From: Engelhardtia mirabilis | GTDB lineage: Bacteria > Planctomycetota > UBA1135 > GCA-002686595 | NCBI GenBank assembly: GCA_007751255.1 | Contig: CP036296.1 | Coordinates: 2,728,001-2,792,000 of the forward strand | Direction: 5' to 3' | Length of the DNA: 64,000 bases | Shown: positions 7,456 through 16,491 of the stretch, piece after piece | Numbering within the stretch: the first letter of the stretch is position 1 | How the letters are laid out: the number at the start of each line of letters is the position of its first letter | Notes under the pieces: model-generated | What the model was told of the DNA's origin: nothing | The model's input: the letters and a program-made list of their open reading frames with translations, nothing else | The model's database searches: none | Position numbers and translations under genes: made by a program

Positions 7456-9516
7456 ATGAGCAGCCCTGTTCGCATCGCCCTGGCCGCGCTCTTGGCGGCA
7501 CCGACGGTGGCCCACTCCGTGTACCGCGGTGGCGACTCGGCCTGGCTCTTGGCTCTGCTGTTCCTATTGCCGATCGCCCTCGCCTGGCGGGATCCGGTGC
7601 GAGGACTGCTCGGCGGCATGGCCGGGGCGTTCCTACTGCCGCTGGTGCCGGTGATGTTGCACCTCATGCCCTTCGCGGCGGAGCGGGTCTGGCTGCACGG
7701 GACCCTCGCAGGGTTGGTGCTTTCGGGAGCGGCGACCGCGCGTGCGACGGGGTCCCTCGCGCCCTGGCTGCGCTGGACCGTAGCCCTGGGCGCGGCCTGG
7801 TCGATCGCCGCCGGCGTGCGCGGCGTGATCGTGGCCCTGCCCGAGGGTGCGCCCTGGGTGGGGGAGATGCTGGCGGTCGCCGCGCGCGATCTGGTCCTGC
7901 CGCGACCTCAGATCGAGGCGATCCATCCCTTGGCCGTGCTCGAGCTGCGGCTGGAGTACCTGACGCTGCTCTGGTTCAGTGGCGAGCTCCTGGCCGGACG
8001 CGACGACGCCGTGCGCCGACTGACGCGAGTGGTGGCCGGCATGCTGCTGGTCGGCCTGCTCGTCGGCGCCGCCGACTTCGTGATCGCCGCGCTGTACCGC
8101 GGCGAGAACTTGGTGGAGCGGCTGCAGGCCCAGTTTCCGCGCAACCACCGACCCCTGCTTGACCACAACGCACTCGGCACCACGATGGTGCTGTTGTTGC
8201 CGGTGCTGCTCGGGTGTGTGACCGCCGTGTTCATTGGGCGGCGCAGGGCGCAGCGCCCGCCCCTCGGCCCGGCCCTGGCTGGCGCGGCCTTCAGCTGCGC
8301 GACGCTCTACCTGATCTCCTCTCGCTCCAAGGCCGCCCTGGGCGCCTTCGCCGTGTCGCTCTTGCTGTTCGGGCTGGTGACGTTCGGCGTGCGGCGGGCC
8401 CTGGGGACCTGGTGGATCGCCGGTCCCCTGCTGCTGGGAGCGGTGAGCGCGGTCGGTCTGCAGTTCCTCCCGGTCGAGACCGCCCAACGCCTGGCCAGCA
8501 ACCGCTACCTCGCTGATGCGATTCGCGTGGGCCGCCTGGACGCGGCGACGAGCTACCTGCGCGCCAACCGTTCGGCCCCCTGGAGCGCAGCCCTCGCCAT
8601 GGGCGTCGACGCGCCCCTGCTCGGTCAAGGCCTCGGACGGACCCCCGCGCGCATGGTCGACTTCCGCGATCCCGAGCGCCGCGTGCAGTTCAACCCGCTG
8701 CACGAGAACGCCCACAACCAGGTGCTGCAGTCCTTCGCGGAAGAGGGCGCGGTCGGTGTGGTGCTGCTGTTGATGCCCTTCGGCCTGGCGATCGCAGGTG
8801 CCCGGCGCGGTCTACGTCGGCGGCGTGCGCTCGACGACGACCGCGAATGGCCAGTGGTGGCGGGCTTGGTGGTCGCGCCAGTGGCGCTGTTGATCAACTT
8901 GCAGGTGGGCCACGCGCTGCTCGAGCCGTCGGTGGCCTACATCGTTGCGATCCTGTTCGGCGCGGCGGCTTCCCTGGGCATGGACACCGGGGAATCCTCG
9001 CACGACGCCGCTACCGGCCGCGCGCGGCGCTGGTCGGCGATCGCCGTCGTGGTCTTGCTCGGTCTCTCTCCGGCCCTGTGGACCAGTCGCCCGCCCCTGG
9101 CAGGTTTCTCCTTCGGCTGCTTCCCCTGGGTCGAATGGCCGGGCGGGCAGCGCGATCGACTGCTGGGCCCCGACGCCCGCTGGATGCAGGTCTGGGGCGA
9201 TGGCCCGCGGATCAAGATGCCGGTCAAGGACGGTCGCTCGGCCCTCTACACCACGCCCTGGTTCACGGACGTGGAGCTGAACGGTGTACGCGTGGTCGAG
9301 GACTACCAGCCGCCCCGCAAGGACCCGGCCGTGCGCGAGTTCCCCAGCGCGATCCTCTTCGCCGAGGCGCCCGAGGGCATCGTCGAGGGCGACCTGGTCG
9401 AGGTGCGCGTGCTGACGAACCCGCCCTACGCCGAGTCCATGCACTACGACATCGGTCGACCCTGGTTCGGACTGCGGATCGGTACGCCGTTCTTCCGCCG
9501 GCCCCAGGGCGAGTAG
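7456..9516 (+). CDS. O-antigen ligase/polymerase-like membrane protein
   Basis: This 686-aa protein starts 12 nt after the AhpD-like gene. It has many hydrophobic segments from residue 8 to about 540. The O-antigen ligase (Wzy/WaaL-type) core is visible: DHNALGTTMVLLLPVLLG, then a large loop ending in NPLHENAHNQVLQSFAEEGAVGVVLLL. The HENxHN(x)9EEG pattern is typical of the family. The last 150 residues form a soluble, probably periplasmic, tail. By family it would polymerise or transfer lipid-linked glycan at the membrane. The substrate cannot be told. It converges on the next gene with only 7 nt between stops. Confidence 0.8.
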   Translation: MSSPVRIALAALLAAPTVAHSVYRGGDSAWLLALLFLLPIALAWRDPVRGLLGGMAGAFLLPLVPVMLHLMPFAAERVWLHGTLAGLVLSGAATARATGSLAPWLRWTVALGAAWSIAAGVRGVIVALPEGAPWVGEMLAVAARDLVLPRPQIEAIHPLAVLELRLEYLTLLWFSGELLAGRDDAVRRLTRVVAGMLLVGLLVGAADFVIAALYRGENLVERLQAQFPRNHRPLLDHNALGTTMVLLLPVLLGCVTAVFIGRRRAQRPPLGPALAGAAFSCATLYLISSRSKAALGAFAVSLLLFGLVTFGVRRALGTWWIAGPLLLGAVSAVGLQFLPVETAQRLASNRYLADAIRVGRLDAATSYLRANRSAPWSAALAMGVDAPLLGQGLGRTPARMVDFRDPERRVQFNPLHENAHNQVLQSFAEEGAVGVVLLLMPFGLAIAGARRGLRRRRALDDDREWPVVAGLVVAPVALLINLQVGHALLEPSVAYIVAILFGAAASLGMDTGESSHDAATGRARRWSAIAVVVLLGLSPALWTSRPPLAGFSFGCFPWVEWPGGQRDRLLGPDARWMQVWGDGPRIKMPVKDGRSALYTTPWFTDVELNGVRVVEDYQPPRKDPAVREFPSAILFAEAPEGIVEGDLVEVRVLTNPPYAESMHYDIGRPWFGLRIGTPFFRRPQGE

Positions 9517-9523
9517 CTCGCTC

Positions 9524-11230
9524 CTACTGCTCGCGCAGCTTGGCCAGGGCGTTCTCGGCCGGTCCGAAGCCGGGGTTCAAGTACAGGGCCTGGCTGTACT
9601 CGCGCTCGGCGCTGACCTTGTCCTCGAGAGCTGCGTAGAACTTGCCGAGCCAGAAGTGGCCCATGGTGCGGCTGTGGTCCTTGATGTCGGCGCTGTCCAT
9701 CAGGTCGACCACCGCGTGCAGGGTGCCGAGGCCCTGGCGGATCCAAGCCTCGCGGGTCGTGTCGTCCACGCCCGCCAGGGGACGCAAGTAGACGCGACGG
9801 TGCTGGTCCATCAGCCGCGCGAAGGTCTGGTCGTACCACTGGCGGTTGATCGGGTCGGAGCGCTGGATGCGGGCCCACTCGGTCTTCCAGTGCTGCACGG
9901 GGGTCGGCCGCTCTTCACCGGGCAGCGCGGCCAGGCCCTCGGGCGAATCGGCCCAGCGGTAGTGGAACTTGGTCCAGGGATTGACGGCGCCCAGGGCCGT
10001 GGCGGCGAGCGAGATCAGCAGTCCCACGACCAGCAGTGGCGCTGCGATCGGACCCGGTCGCCAGGGTCGACCCTCGGCATCGCGGCGGGCCAGGAACTCG
10101 GCCGGGAACAGGGCCAGCAACGGAACGAACACGGCGAACCAGCGCATCCCGAAGGACGAACCGCCGTAGTTGCTCGACTGGAAGACGTAGAAGACGGTGA
10201 TGCCGATGGCCGAGAGGGCGGCCGCGGGCAACAGGCCGCCGATCAGTTGGGTGGAGCGCTTGGCCGCACCGTCAGCCACGCGCCGGCGCAAGAGCAAGAG
10301 CAGCCCCGCGGCGACGGCGAACAGCAGTTGAGGGTGGTGCGAGAACAGACCGCTGTGGCCGAAGGTCGTGCCGAGCAGGTAGGAGAAGCGCTGCCCCTCC
10401 GCCTGCACCTGGTCCACGCCCGTCAGGGACATGAACATGAACGGCGACATCGGGTAGCGGAAGGCCTCGTCGTGCATCCCGAAGGGCACCAGGTCGCCGG
10501 CCACGGCCCAGTTGACCGAGAAGTGCAGCGCGAGGACCGGTAGGGCGCCGATCCCGTAGCGCACCACGCCGCCCATCCCGCTGTTGCGGACCACGGGCCA
10601 CAGGCAGGCCAGGGCGGGGAACACCGCGGTCAGATCGATGGTGGTCGCGAGGGCCAACAGGACCCCGGCCGAGATCCAACTCGCGCGCTGCAGGCACAGG
10701 AAGGCCAGGGCCACGAGACCCGCGGCCGTGCCGTGCTGGTTGAGGACCAGCGAATAGGGCAGCAGGAGCGTGGCGAGGCCCAGGCTCGCGATCAGCGCCG
10801 CGTTCCAACCGGGTCGGCAGCCCGTGGCCGCGATCAGACGCGAGATGGCCCACAGGCCGAGCAGCACCGGCAGACCGACCAGGGACAGGGTCAAGAGGCG
10901 GTAGGTCGGTGCCTGGTCGATCGCCAGGCCGAAGACCTGGTGCAGCAGGGCGAATGGCAGGGCACCGACCATCGCCATCATCGGCGGTTGGTGGCTGTAG
11001 AAGTGGGGCTCGAACCAGACCTTGTCGCCCTGCCAGACGTAGACCGAGTCGTCGATGGCGAGGGTGCCGCGGGTGACCAGGGAGTCGATGGTCGCCAGGC
11101 GCGTGGCGTCGGCCCAGGAGCCGGGGCCGTCCTTGGTGAAGACCAACAGCACCACGGCGATCAGTCCCAGCACCAGCCACACGGCGCGCGGCGTGGGCGA
11201 CGGCGGGGCGAGTTGGTCGGGGTCGCTCAT
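9524..11230 (-). CDS. Multi-pass membrane protein, GT39/ArnT-like
   Basis: This 568-aa protein has an N-terminal membrane segment followed by a loop with an acidic/aromatic pattern (TRLATIDSLVTRGTLAIDDSVYVWQGDKVW, then HQPPMMAM), and about ten further hydrophobic helices. The first-loop layout is like that of lipid-linked-sugar glycosyltransferases (GT39/GT83, ArnT-like). The soluble C-terminal 130 residues end in a TPR-like unit (REYSQALYLNPGFGPAENALAKL). Glycan or lipid-sugar transfer is inferred from this topology and from the O-antigen-ligase neighbour. A catalytic Asp could not be assigned with confidence. Confidence 0.72.
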   Translation of the reverse strand: MSDPDQLAPPSPTPRAVWLVLGLIAVVLLVFTKDGPGSWADATRLATIDSLVTRGTLAIDDSVYVWQGDKVWFEPHFYSHQPPMMAMVGALPFALLHQVFGLAIDQAPTYRLLTLSLVGLPVLLGLWAISRLIAATGCRPGWNAALIASLGLATLLLPYSLVLNQHGTAAGLVALAFLCLQRASWISAGVLLALATTIDLTAVFPALACLWPVVRNSGMGGVVRYGIGALPVLALHFSVNWAVAGDLVPFGMHDEAFRYPMSPFMFMSLTGVDQVQAEGQRFSYLLGTTFGHSGLFSHHPQLLFAVAAGLLLLLRRRVADGAAKRSTQLIGGLLPAAALSAIGITVFYVFQSSNYGGSSFGMRWFAVFVPLLALFPAEFLARRDAEGRPWRPGPIAAPLLVVGLLISLAATALGAVNPWTKFHYRWADSPEGLAALPGEERPTPVQHWKTEWARIQRSDPINRQWYDQTFARLMDQHRRVYLRPLAGVDDTTREAWIRQGLGTLHAVVDLMDSADIKDHSRTMGHFWLGKFYAALEDKVSAEREYSQALYLNPGFGPAENALAKLREQ

Positions 11231-11239
11231 GGGCGCTGG

Positions 11240-11245
11240 AGATTA
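11240..11245 (-). promoter_or_regulatory. -10-like hexamer TAATCT, likely leaderless start
   Basis: Read on the minus strand, TAATCT lies 9 nt before ATG 11230, too close for a leader with an SD. Confidence 0.4.
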
Positions 11246-11258
11246 GCGCGGCCGCCGC

Positions 11259-13280
11259 TCACTCGGAGCCGCGGAGTTGCGCCGCCCGGGCCTGGCAGTG
11301 ACGCACCGAGCGACCGAGGCGGAACTTGGCGCAGGCCTCGGCCAGTGCGTCCCAAGCCGCGGGGTCGCTGCCGTCGCTGGCGTGGACGGCGCGCAGGAAC
11401 GGGTCCAGGGCCGCGCGGACCTCGGCCGGGAAGAAGCGCGGCTCGCGCACGTCGGGGTCCGCTGCCAGCAGGGCCACCTCCACGAAGCCCTCGCGTGCGT
11501 CGAAGGGCAACCCCTGCGCCGCGTGCCAGCGCTCGAGGCTGGCCAGGGACTCGGCTTGGTCCGCGCGCAGCCAGACCTCGGCCGTGTCGTCGGCCCAGGC
11601 GCGGATCCACTCCACGTCGGCGTCCGGCGGCCGCCAGGGCCGGGCCTGGCCGTCGCGCACCACGAAGCGCTTGAACACGATCACGCGCACGTCCCGGGCG
11701 CGCAGCACCTCGCGCGCGAAGTCCGGATCGCGCTCGGCGCGCCAACGCTCGGGGATGATCTTCTCGAACAGGACCGTGCGGCCGTCGATGAAGGTCGGGT
11801 TGGCGTCCCCGAGGATCCAGCCCAGGTAGCCGCCCCATTCGTAGGGGTGGAACAGATTCCCGGTCAGGCCGGCCTCGCGCACCACGTCCGCGGCGAAGAC
11901 CGGGAACAGGCGCGGGTCGACGCTCTGGGCGAAGTGGTCCTCGGCCAGGTCCCCGGCGGCGCCGCCCACGTAGTGGGTGGGGGCGAGCACGGCGAGGGCC
12001 CCGGCGGCGGTCGCGCGGGCCAGCCAGGGCGCGCGCTGGCGGCCTGCGGTCCAGCGCGCCGCGAACTCGCGCAGGGGGAACCACAAGAGCCAGAAGAAGC
12101 GGCGCGCGTCGAGAGCCAGGAAGCCGCAGGCGCCCAGGAAGCCGAGCTGCTCCCAGCGGGGCGCACGCCGGCCCGTCAGGCGCGCGAGGCCCCAGGCGAG
12201 GCCCAGGGCTCCCGTGGCCAGCAAGCACGCGGCGACCAGCACGAACAGGGGCACTGTCAGCGGCTCGAAGCGCGGGTCGCCGGGCAGGATCCAGGAGGGG
12301 AACCACTCCTCGATGTACTGCTTGGGGACGGAGCGCCGGAACAGGGCGTAGGTGTGGGGCGTGAGGCCGAGGGGCGAGACCAGGGTCCCGGCGAGGGCGC
12401 TGGTGAAGACGGCGGCCCAACGGACCAGGTGCGTGGGCCTGTGGGCCACGCTCGCGCGACCGAGGCCGCTCAGGCAAGCGCCCATCAGTCCGGCCAGGGC
12501 CATGATCGGTGCGAACAGGGCTTCGGCGTGGAGCTGTACCCATACGCAGGCGAGCAGGCCGACCTCGGCGACGGTGCGCCAGCTCGGCGTCGGGGCCGCT
12601 CCGGGGGCGAAGAGCGCGCGGTGCAGGCGCAGGACGAAGAATGCGCTCAGGAGGTGCGGCCGCAGCTCCCACTTGAGGGCGAAGAGCGCCGCAAAGATGC
12701 AGGTGGCCGCCGCGGCCCAGGCCGACGAGAGCTCGGCGCGCGCGCAACGGTAGGCATAGACCACGAGCAGAATCGCGAGCAGCGCGCCGACCACGCGCAG
12801 CCCACCCAAGCCTGTCGCCCCATGCAGTAGGGCGAAGAGCACCTGAGAGCCGTACTCCTGCAAGACCCACGGCTCGTCGCCCGCCGTGTGACTGAACGGA
12901 TCCGTGGCCGGCAAGGCTCCGTGGGCGAGGATCCAGTCCCCGGTCCGCAGGTGCCACCAAAGGTCGCCCGATCGAATCGGTCCAGCGAGACCAAGGGCAG
13001 CCAGCAGGGCGGCGGCTGCGACCAACAGGAGATCGAGCGGGCTCGACGGCGCGGAGGAGTCGAGCCGACCGTCGTGCGCGCCAGACCGACCAGATCCGGT
13101 TGACCCTGGCGAACCCGTCGAACCGAGAAGTCCAGCGGTTGCGCCGGCAACTGCGGGCGCGTTCGGAACGGTGGACCCGCCAAGCTCGCTCGCGGCCTCG
13201 GACGCCGTCGAACCCGACCGTCCGCGCGAGCCCAGTGGTCTTGACGGACCGCTCGCGGCCCGCTGCTCGTCGGCGGTCAT
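11259..13280 (-). CDS. Multi-pass membrane protein, glycosyltransferase-like
   Basis: The frame is open well upstream into the preceding gene. ATG 13280 was chosen because it overlaps that gene's TGA as ATGA, which implies translational coupling (673 aa). Residues 1-65 are polar, Ser/Gly-rich and probably cytoplasmic. The first membrane helix (LDLLLVAAAALLAALGLAGP) is followed by GDLWWHLRTGDWILAHG, PATDPFSHTAGDEPWV and EYGSQVLFALLHG. This loop pattern is common in large bacterial membrane proteins resembling dolichyl-phosphate-sugar-dependent glycosyltransferases. About ten membrane segments follow, then a soluble C-terminal half with FHPYEWGGYLGWILG and FIDGRTVLFEKIIPERW. The substrate is unknown. 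With the two genes to its left it suggests surface glycan assembly. Confidence 0.75.
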   Translation of the reverse strand: MTADEQRAASGPSRPLGSRGRSGSTASEAASELGGSTVPNAPAVAGATAGLLGSTGSPGSTGSGRSGAHDGRLDSSAPSSPLDLLLVAAAALLAALGLAGPIRSGDLWWHLRTGDWILAHGALPATDPFSHTAGDEPWVLQEYGSQVLFALLHGATGLGGLRVVGALLAILLVVYAYRCARAELSSAWAAAATCIFAALFALKWELRPHLLSAFFVLRLHRALFAPGAAPTPSWRTVAEVGLLACVWVQLHAEALFAPIMALAGLMGACLSGLGRASVAHRPTHLVRWAAVFTSALAGTLVSPLGLTPHTYALFRRSVPKQYIEEWFPSWILPGDPRFEPLTVPLFVLVAACLLATGALGLAWGLARLTGRRAPRWEQLGFLGACGFLALDARRFFWLLWFPLREFAARWTAGRQRAPWLARATAAGALAVLAPTHYVGGAAGDLAEDHFAQSVDPRLFPVFAADVVREAGLTGNLFHPYEWGGYLGWILGDANPTFIDGRTVLFEKIIPERWRAERDPDFAREVLRARDVRVIVFKRFVVRDGQARPWRPPDADVEWIRAWADDTAEVWLRADQAESLASLERWHAAQGLPFDAREGFVEVALLAADPDVREPRFFPAEVRAALDPFLRAVHASDGSDPAAWDALAEACAKFRLGRSVRHCQARAAQLRGSE

Positions 13281-15742
13281 TCGGACTCGGGCTCCGCGAT
13301 GCGGGTCCACTGGTCCAGTTCGACGGTGTGGCTCGAGGTCGCGCCAGAGGGCCACTGGATCTCGACGGTCGCCGGCCCCTCGCGTTCGCCGAAACCGAAC
13401 AGCAGCTCGGGCGGGTTGCCTCCCAGGTAGCTGCGCCCCGCACGCATCGAGCGCAGTTGGGTCAGGTCGCCCACGGTGACCGTCACCCGCGCGCCGATCG
13501 CCCGCGTGTTGCCGTCCGCCCCGCGCAGCTCGATCCCGAGCCAGCTCGGTCGGTCCGCGCCGTCCGTGGCGCGGTTCTCGAGCAGCTGCAGCGGCCCGTT
13601 GTTCGTGGTCACCACCAGGTCCTCGTCCCCGTCGCGGTCGAAGTCGCAGGCCACCACCGCGCGCGAGGGCAGGGCGCGGTCGACGTCCGTCAATCCCTCG
13701 ACCAGGGTGAAGCGAGCCTCGCCGTCGTTGACGAACAGGTGGTTGGGCTGGCCGACGCAGATACCCGTGCTCTCGTAGTCCGGGCTCGTGTAGCCGTTGG
13801 CCACGAACAGGTCCAGGTCCCCGTCGAGGTCCAGGTCGAAGAACTCGCAGCCCCAACTCGTGAAGCCGACCGAGTGCGGCCCGAAGCCCGCCGGTACCGT
13901 CACGTCGCGGAAGGTCGCCACGCGGTGGCGCTGGCTGCGGTGCGAGAGCCGGTTGTTGCGGTAGAGCGCATTGGCCTCGAGTTGCCAGTTGGTCAGGAAC
14001 AGGTCCTCGTCCAGGTCCCCGTCCACGTCGGCCACGTTGACGCCCATCCCGCCGCGCGGGTCGTCCATCCCGGTCTGGAACGACACGTCGTGGAAGTGAC
14101 CCTCGCCGTCCCCCGACCAGAGCACGTTGAAAGACACGTCGTTGGCCACGTACAGGTCCTCGGCCCCGTCGGCGTCGAAGTCGAAGAACAGGGGCTGCAT
14201 CCCGCGCCCCTGCTCGTCGAGCAGGCCCAACTCCTCGGTCGCGTCGACGAACCTCATCCCCTCGGGCGTCGACTCGTTCCGGTAGTAGACGTTGCGCTGG
14301 CCCGGAAAGGCGAAGGGCAGCATCTCGATCGGATCCTCGCGCGAGAGCGGCAGGTCCTCGACCGGCGGCATCAGGGCGGGGTCGTAGGTCAGGTAGCTCG
14401 TCACGTAGAGGTCCAGGTCACCGTCGCGATCGGGATCCGCAGCGGCGACGCCCGCGCTCCAGCGGTCGCCGGTGATTCCGGCAGCCGCGGTCACGTCGCT
14501 GAAGGCCGGAGGTTCGAAGCCTCCGCCGAGCGCGAAGTGATAGCTGTTCCAGTGTCCGTAGAGGACGTCCTCGCCGTAGTTGGCGACGTACAGGTCGAGG
14601 CTTCCGTCGCCGTCGCCGTCGAAGAACAGCGCGCCCATGCCGTTCCCCGTGTCGGCCGCTCCCGCGGCCATCGTGATGTCCTGCAGGGCCTCGCCGTCCC
14701 ACTGGAACATGCGGTTCGTGGGGGCAAGAGTGCCCTCGCGCCCGCCGCCCTGGACCACGTAGAGCTCGGGAGTACCGTCGTCGTCGACATCGCCCCAGGC
14801 GATGCCGGGCCCCATGGTGGGGCGGATGTCGAGTTGCTCGTCGGGGCCCTCGAAGTGAACCAGCCGTGGCCCCTCGCGCGGCAGCATGTCGACGAGGACG
14901 TCGCTGTCCCCCTCGCGAGCGTGGGCGATGGTGAGCGCGCCCGACGCGACCGGAGCCTCGTCGCCGGGCCGCGGTGGGCCCGCGCCGCGAGGAGCGTCGA
15001 CGAGCAGGGTCCAGGTCCTGCCCTCGTCGCGGGGTGGGATCGCCACCCGAACCTCGGCGCCCTGGGGGTCGAGGGTCACCTCGAGCTCGGTGGGATCGCG
15101 AGGGACCCTCACGTCGGCCACGAAGAGCTGGTCGATCGTCGAGTCGACCAGGCTCAGCCTATGCCGCCCCTCGGGGAGCACGAGGGCGAATGCACCGCAG
15201 CCGCCGAGGCGCTGGCAACCGAAGGGAATCGTTCTCTCGTCCAGCTGACCGAGCGCACGCACGACGATCTGGGGCGCACTCGAGTCGGCCGTGCCCCGCG
15301 GCGCGGGGCCCGGGACGAGGATGAGCGGGCGCTCGACCGTGGTCGGAGTCTCGAGGAAGACCTCGAGCCCCTGCTCGGCGGTCTCCCCGTCCTGGTAAGC
15401 GATCAGCGCGACGAACTTCGCGTCGAAGTAGCCGACCCTCGGCGGAAGCTCCGGCGGCCCTACGACCCGGGGTTCGCCGTCGATGAGCAGCACTCGCTCG
15501 TCGGTCGAGTGGGCCACGGCGCGAATCCGCCACTCGCCTTCGATATCGGGCCGCACTCGCAATCGGGCCCCGACCGGACCCGGTGTCGCGCGGGCCACCA
15601 GCGGCGATCGAGTGTTGAGCGGGACGATCCCCGGCCCCAAACCGGAAGCGTCGGATACGAAACGCCACTCCCCATCGTCCCAGACTTGCAGCTCTAGGAC
15701 CGGGATGGCGACGGCGGCCGCTAGAAGGACAGAAGCGATCAT
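13277..15742 (-). CDS. VCBS/FG-GAP repeat protein with C-terminal ASPIC/UnbV domain
   Basis: ATG 15742 begins a short hydrophobic signal-like N-terminus (MIASVLLAAAVAIPVLELQV), so the longer upstream frame, which runs into tandem repeats, was rejected (821 aa). Residues 50-300 are beta-rich and unassigned. From about 300 there are repeated Asp-rich calcium-binding units such as DVDDDGTPELYVVQGGG, DGDGDGSLDLYVANYG, DPDRDGDLDLYVTSY, DFDADGAEDLYVAND, DLDLDGDLDLFVANG and DFDRDGDEDLVVTTNNG. They are typical of VCBS/FG-GAP beta-propellers. The end (GARVTVTVGDLTQLRSMRAG, then VEIQWPSGATSSHTVEL) is the ASPIC/UnbV domain. The protein is extracellular or surface-exposed. It is coupled by ATGA to the membrane protein downstream. 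Confidence 0.88.
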   Translation of the reverse strand: MIASVLLAAAVAIPVLELQVWDDGEWRFVSDASGLGPGIVPLNTRSPLVARATPGPVGARLRVRPDIEGEWRIRAVAHSTDERVLLIDGEPRVVGPPELPPRVGYFDAKFVALIAYQDGETAEQGLEVFLETPTTVERPLILVPGPAPRGTADSSAPQIVVRALGQLDERTIPFGCQRLGGCGAFALVLPEGRHRLSLVDSTIDQLFVADVRVPRDPTELEVTLDPQGAEVRVAIPPRDEGRTWTLLVDAPRGAGPPRPGDEAPVASGALTIAHAREGDSDVLVDMLPREGPRLVHFEGPDEQLDIRPTMGPGIAWGDVDDDGTPELYVVQGGGREGTLAPTNRMFQWDGEALQDITMAAGAADTGNGMGALFFDGDGDGSLDLYVANYGEDVLYGHWNSYHFALGGGFEPPAFSDVTAAAGITGDRWSAGVAAADPDRDGDLDLYVTSYLTYDPALMPPVEDLPLSREDPIEMLPFAFPGQRNVYYRNESTPEGMRFVDATEELGLLDEQGRGMQPLFFDFDADGAEDLYVANDVSFNVLWSGDGEGHFHDVSFQTGMDDPRGGMGVNVADVDGDLDEDLFLTNWQLEANALYRNNRLSHRSQRHRVATFRDVTVPAGFGPHSVGFTSWGCEFFDLDLDGDLDLFVANGYTSPDYESTGICVGQPNHLFVNDGEARFTLVEGLTDVDRALPSRAVVACDFDRDGDEDLVVTTNNGPLQLLENRATDGADRPSWLGIELRGADGNTRAIGARVTVTVGDLTQLRSMRAGRSYLGGNPPELLFGFGEREGPATVEIQWPSGATSSHTVELDQWTRIAEPESE

Positions 15743-15752
15743 CGTGGCGCTG

Positions 15753-15758
15753 AGGCTA
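15753..15758 (-). promoter_or_regulatory. -10-like hexamer TAGCCT, likely leaderless start
   Basis: On the minus strand TAGCCT lies 10 nt before ATG 15742, just after the T-tailed hairpin at 15771-15802. Confidence 0.4.
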
Positions 15759-15770
15759 ACCGACAAAAGA

Positions 15771-15802
15771 ACGCCCCGCGCGAGGGATCTCGCACGGGGC
15801 GT
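15771..15802 (-). terminator. Rho-independent terminator-like hairpin
   Basis: ACGCCCCG pairs with CGGGGCGT, and GCGAG with CTCGC inside it, around a short loop. On the minus strand the stem is followed by TTCTTTTG. It would stop leftward transcription from the small gene at 16111-16344 before the VCBS/UnbV gene, whose own -10-like box lies just beyond. Confidence 0.7.
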
Positions 15803-15826
15803 GCAGGGTCGGAAGTCGGTCGAGTC

Positions 15827-16062
15827 TGCCGGGCATCTGGCCCGGCTACGCTCCAACGGCGCCAGCTGTTGGGCCAACGGCAACTTGCCGGGCATCTGGC
15901 CCGGCTACGCTCCAACGGCGCCAGCTGTTGGGCCAACGGCAACTTGCCGGGCATCTGGCCCGGCTACGCTCCAACGGCGCCAGCTGTTGGGCCAACGGCA
16001 ACTTGCCGGGCATCTGGCCCGGCTACGCTCCAACGGCGCCAGCTGTTGGGCCAAGGGCAACT
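15827..16062. repeat. 59-bp direct tandem repeat, four copies
   Basis: Four head-to-tail copies start at 15827, 15886, 15945 and 16004. The unit begins TGCCGGGCATCTGGCCCGGC and contains GCGCCAGCTGTTGGGCC. Copies are identical except for one C-to-G change near the end of the fourth. Each unit contains short inverted repeats (CCGGGCATCTGGCCCGG). A period of 59 is not a multiple of 3, so the array is unlikely to be coding, although it stays open in some frames. There are no unique spacers, so it is not CRISPR. Confidence 0.9.
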
Positions 16063-16115
16063 TCTGATCGGGTCAGCTGCTGTTACATCGAGCAGCGGTT
16101 TCGCTCCCGATCAGA
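16063..16115 (-). terminator. Large hairpin downstream of the small gene
   Basis: TCTGATCGGG (16063-16072) is exactly complementary to CCCGATCAGA (16106-16115), and an inner GCTGCT pairs with AGCAGC. The right arm includes the stop codon of the 77-aa gene. Position and symmetry suggest a 3' processing or termination structure. There is no U-tract. Confidence 0.5.
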
Positions 16116-16344
16116 ACCGGACGTCGCGCAGCTCGTCGATGCCGAAGTCGAGGCTGAGCTCCTTGTCGACGTCGATCAGTCGGCCGGTGCCCTTGAATTG
16201 GTTGAAGACGAGCGCGCCCGTGATCTGTCGGCCGTCGCGGAACATCAGCGTCACGCGGTCGGCGGTGCGGGCGCCGAGGAGCATGTCGTAGAGCAGTTCC
16301 GTGTCGACGGCGGTCGTGCGCCGTGCGGAGGTTGCGGTGGCCAT
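16111..16344 (-). CDS. Small conserved-looking protein, possible Sm-like beta barrel
   Basis: This 77-aa protein has a basic, Ala/Thr-rich N-terminus and a core VTLMFRDGRQITGALVFNQFKGTGRLIDVD, whose strand-turn-strand pattern loosely recalls Sm/LSm or small OB-like barrels. That comparison is by eye only and no family is claimed. Codon use matches its neighbours and the ORF ends at a strong hairpin, which supports a real gene. It lies 147 nt after the Nudix-like gene on the same strand and may share its promoter. Confidence 0.65.
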   Translation of the reverse strand: MATATSARRTTAVDTELLYDMLLGARTADRVTLMFRDGRQITGALVFNQFKGTGRLIDVDKELSLDFGIDELRDVRF

Positions 16345-16491
16345 TGGGTCCCGACGTCGCCGTCGGGCCTCCTTGAGGGTGTCGTCCGCGTGGAGCCCGG
16401 CGGGCTCCGCGGGTCGGTCGCCGGGGCGACCTGAGAGAGTGAGTGAGAGAGAGTCGCGGCCGCGGCGCGGCTGCGGGGTCGTCGGCGTCGC

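Noticed and set aside
15827..16062. CRISPR array
   Set aside because: The repeats are directly adjacent with no variable spacers and no cas genes are nearby.
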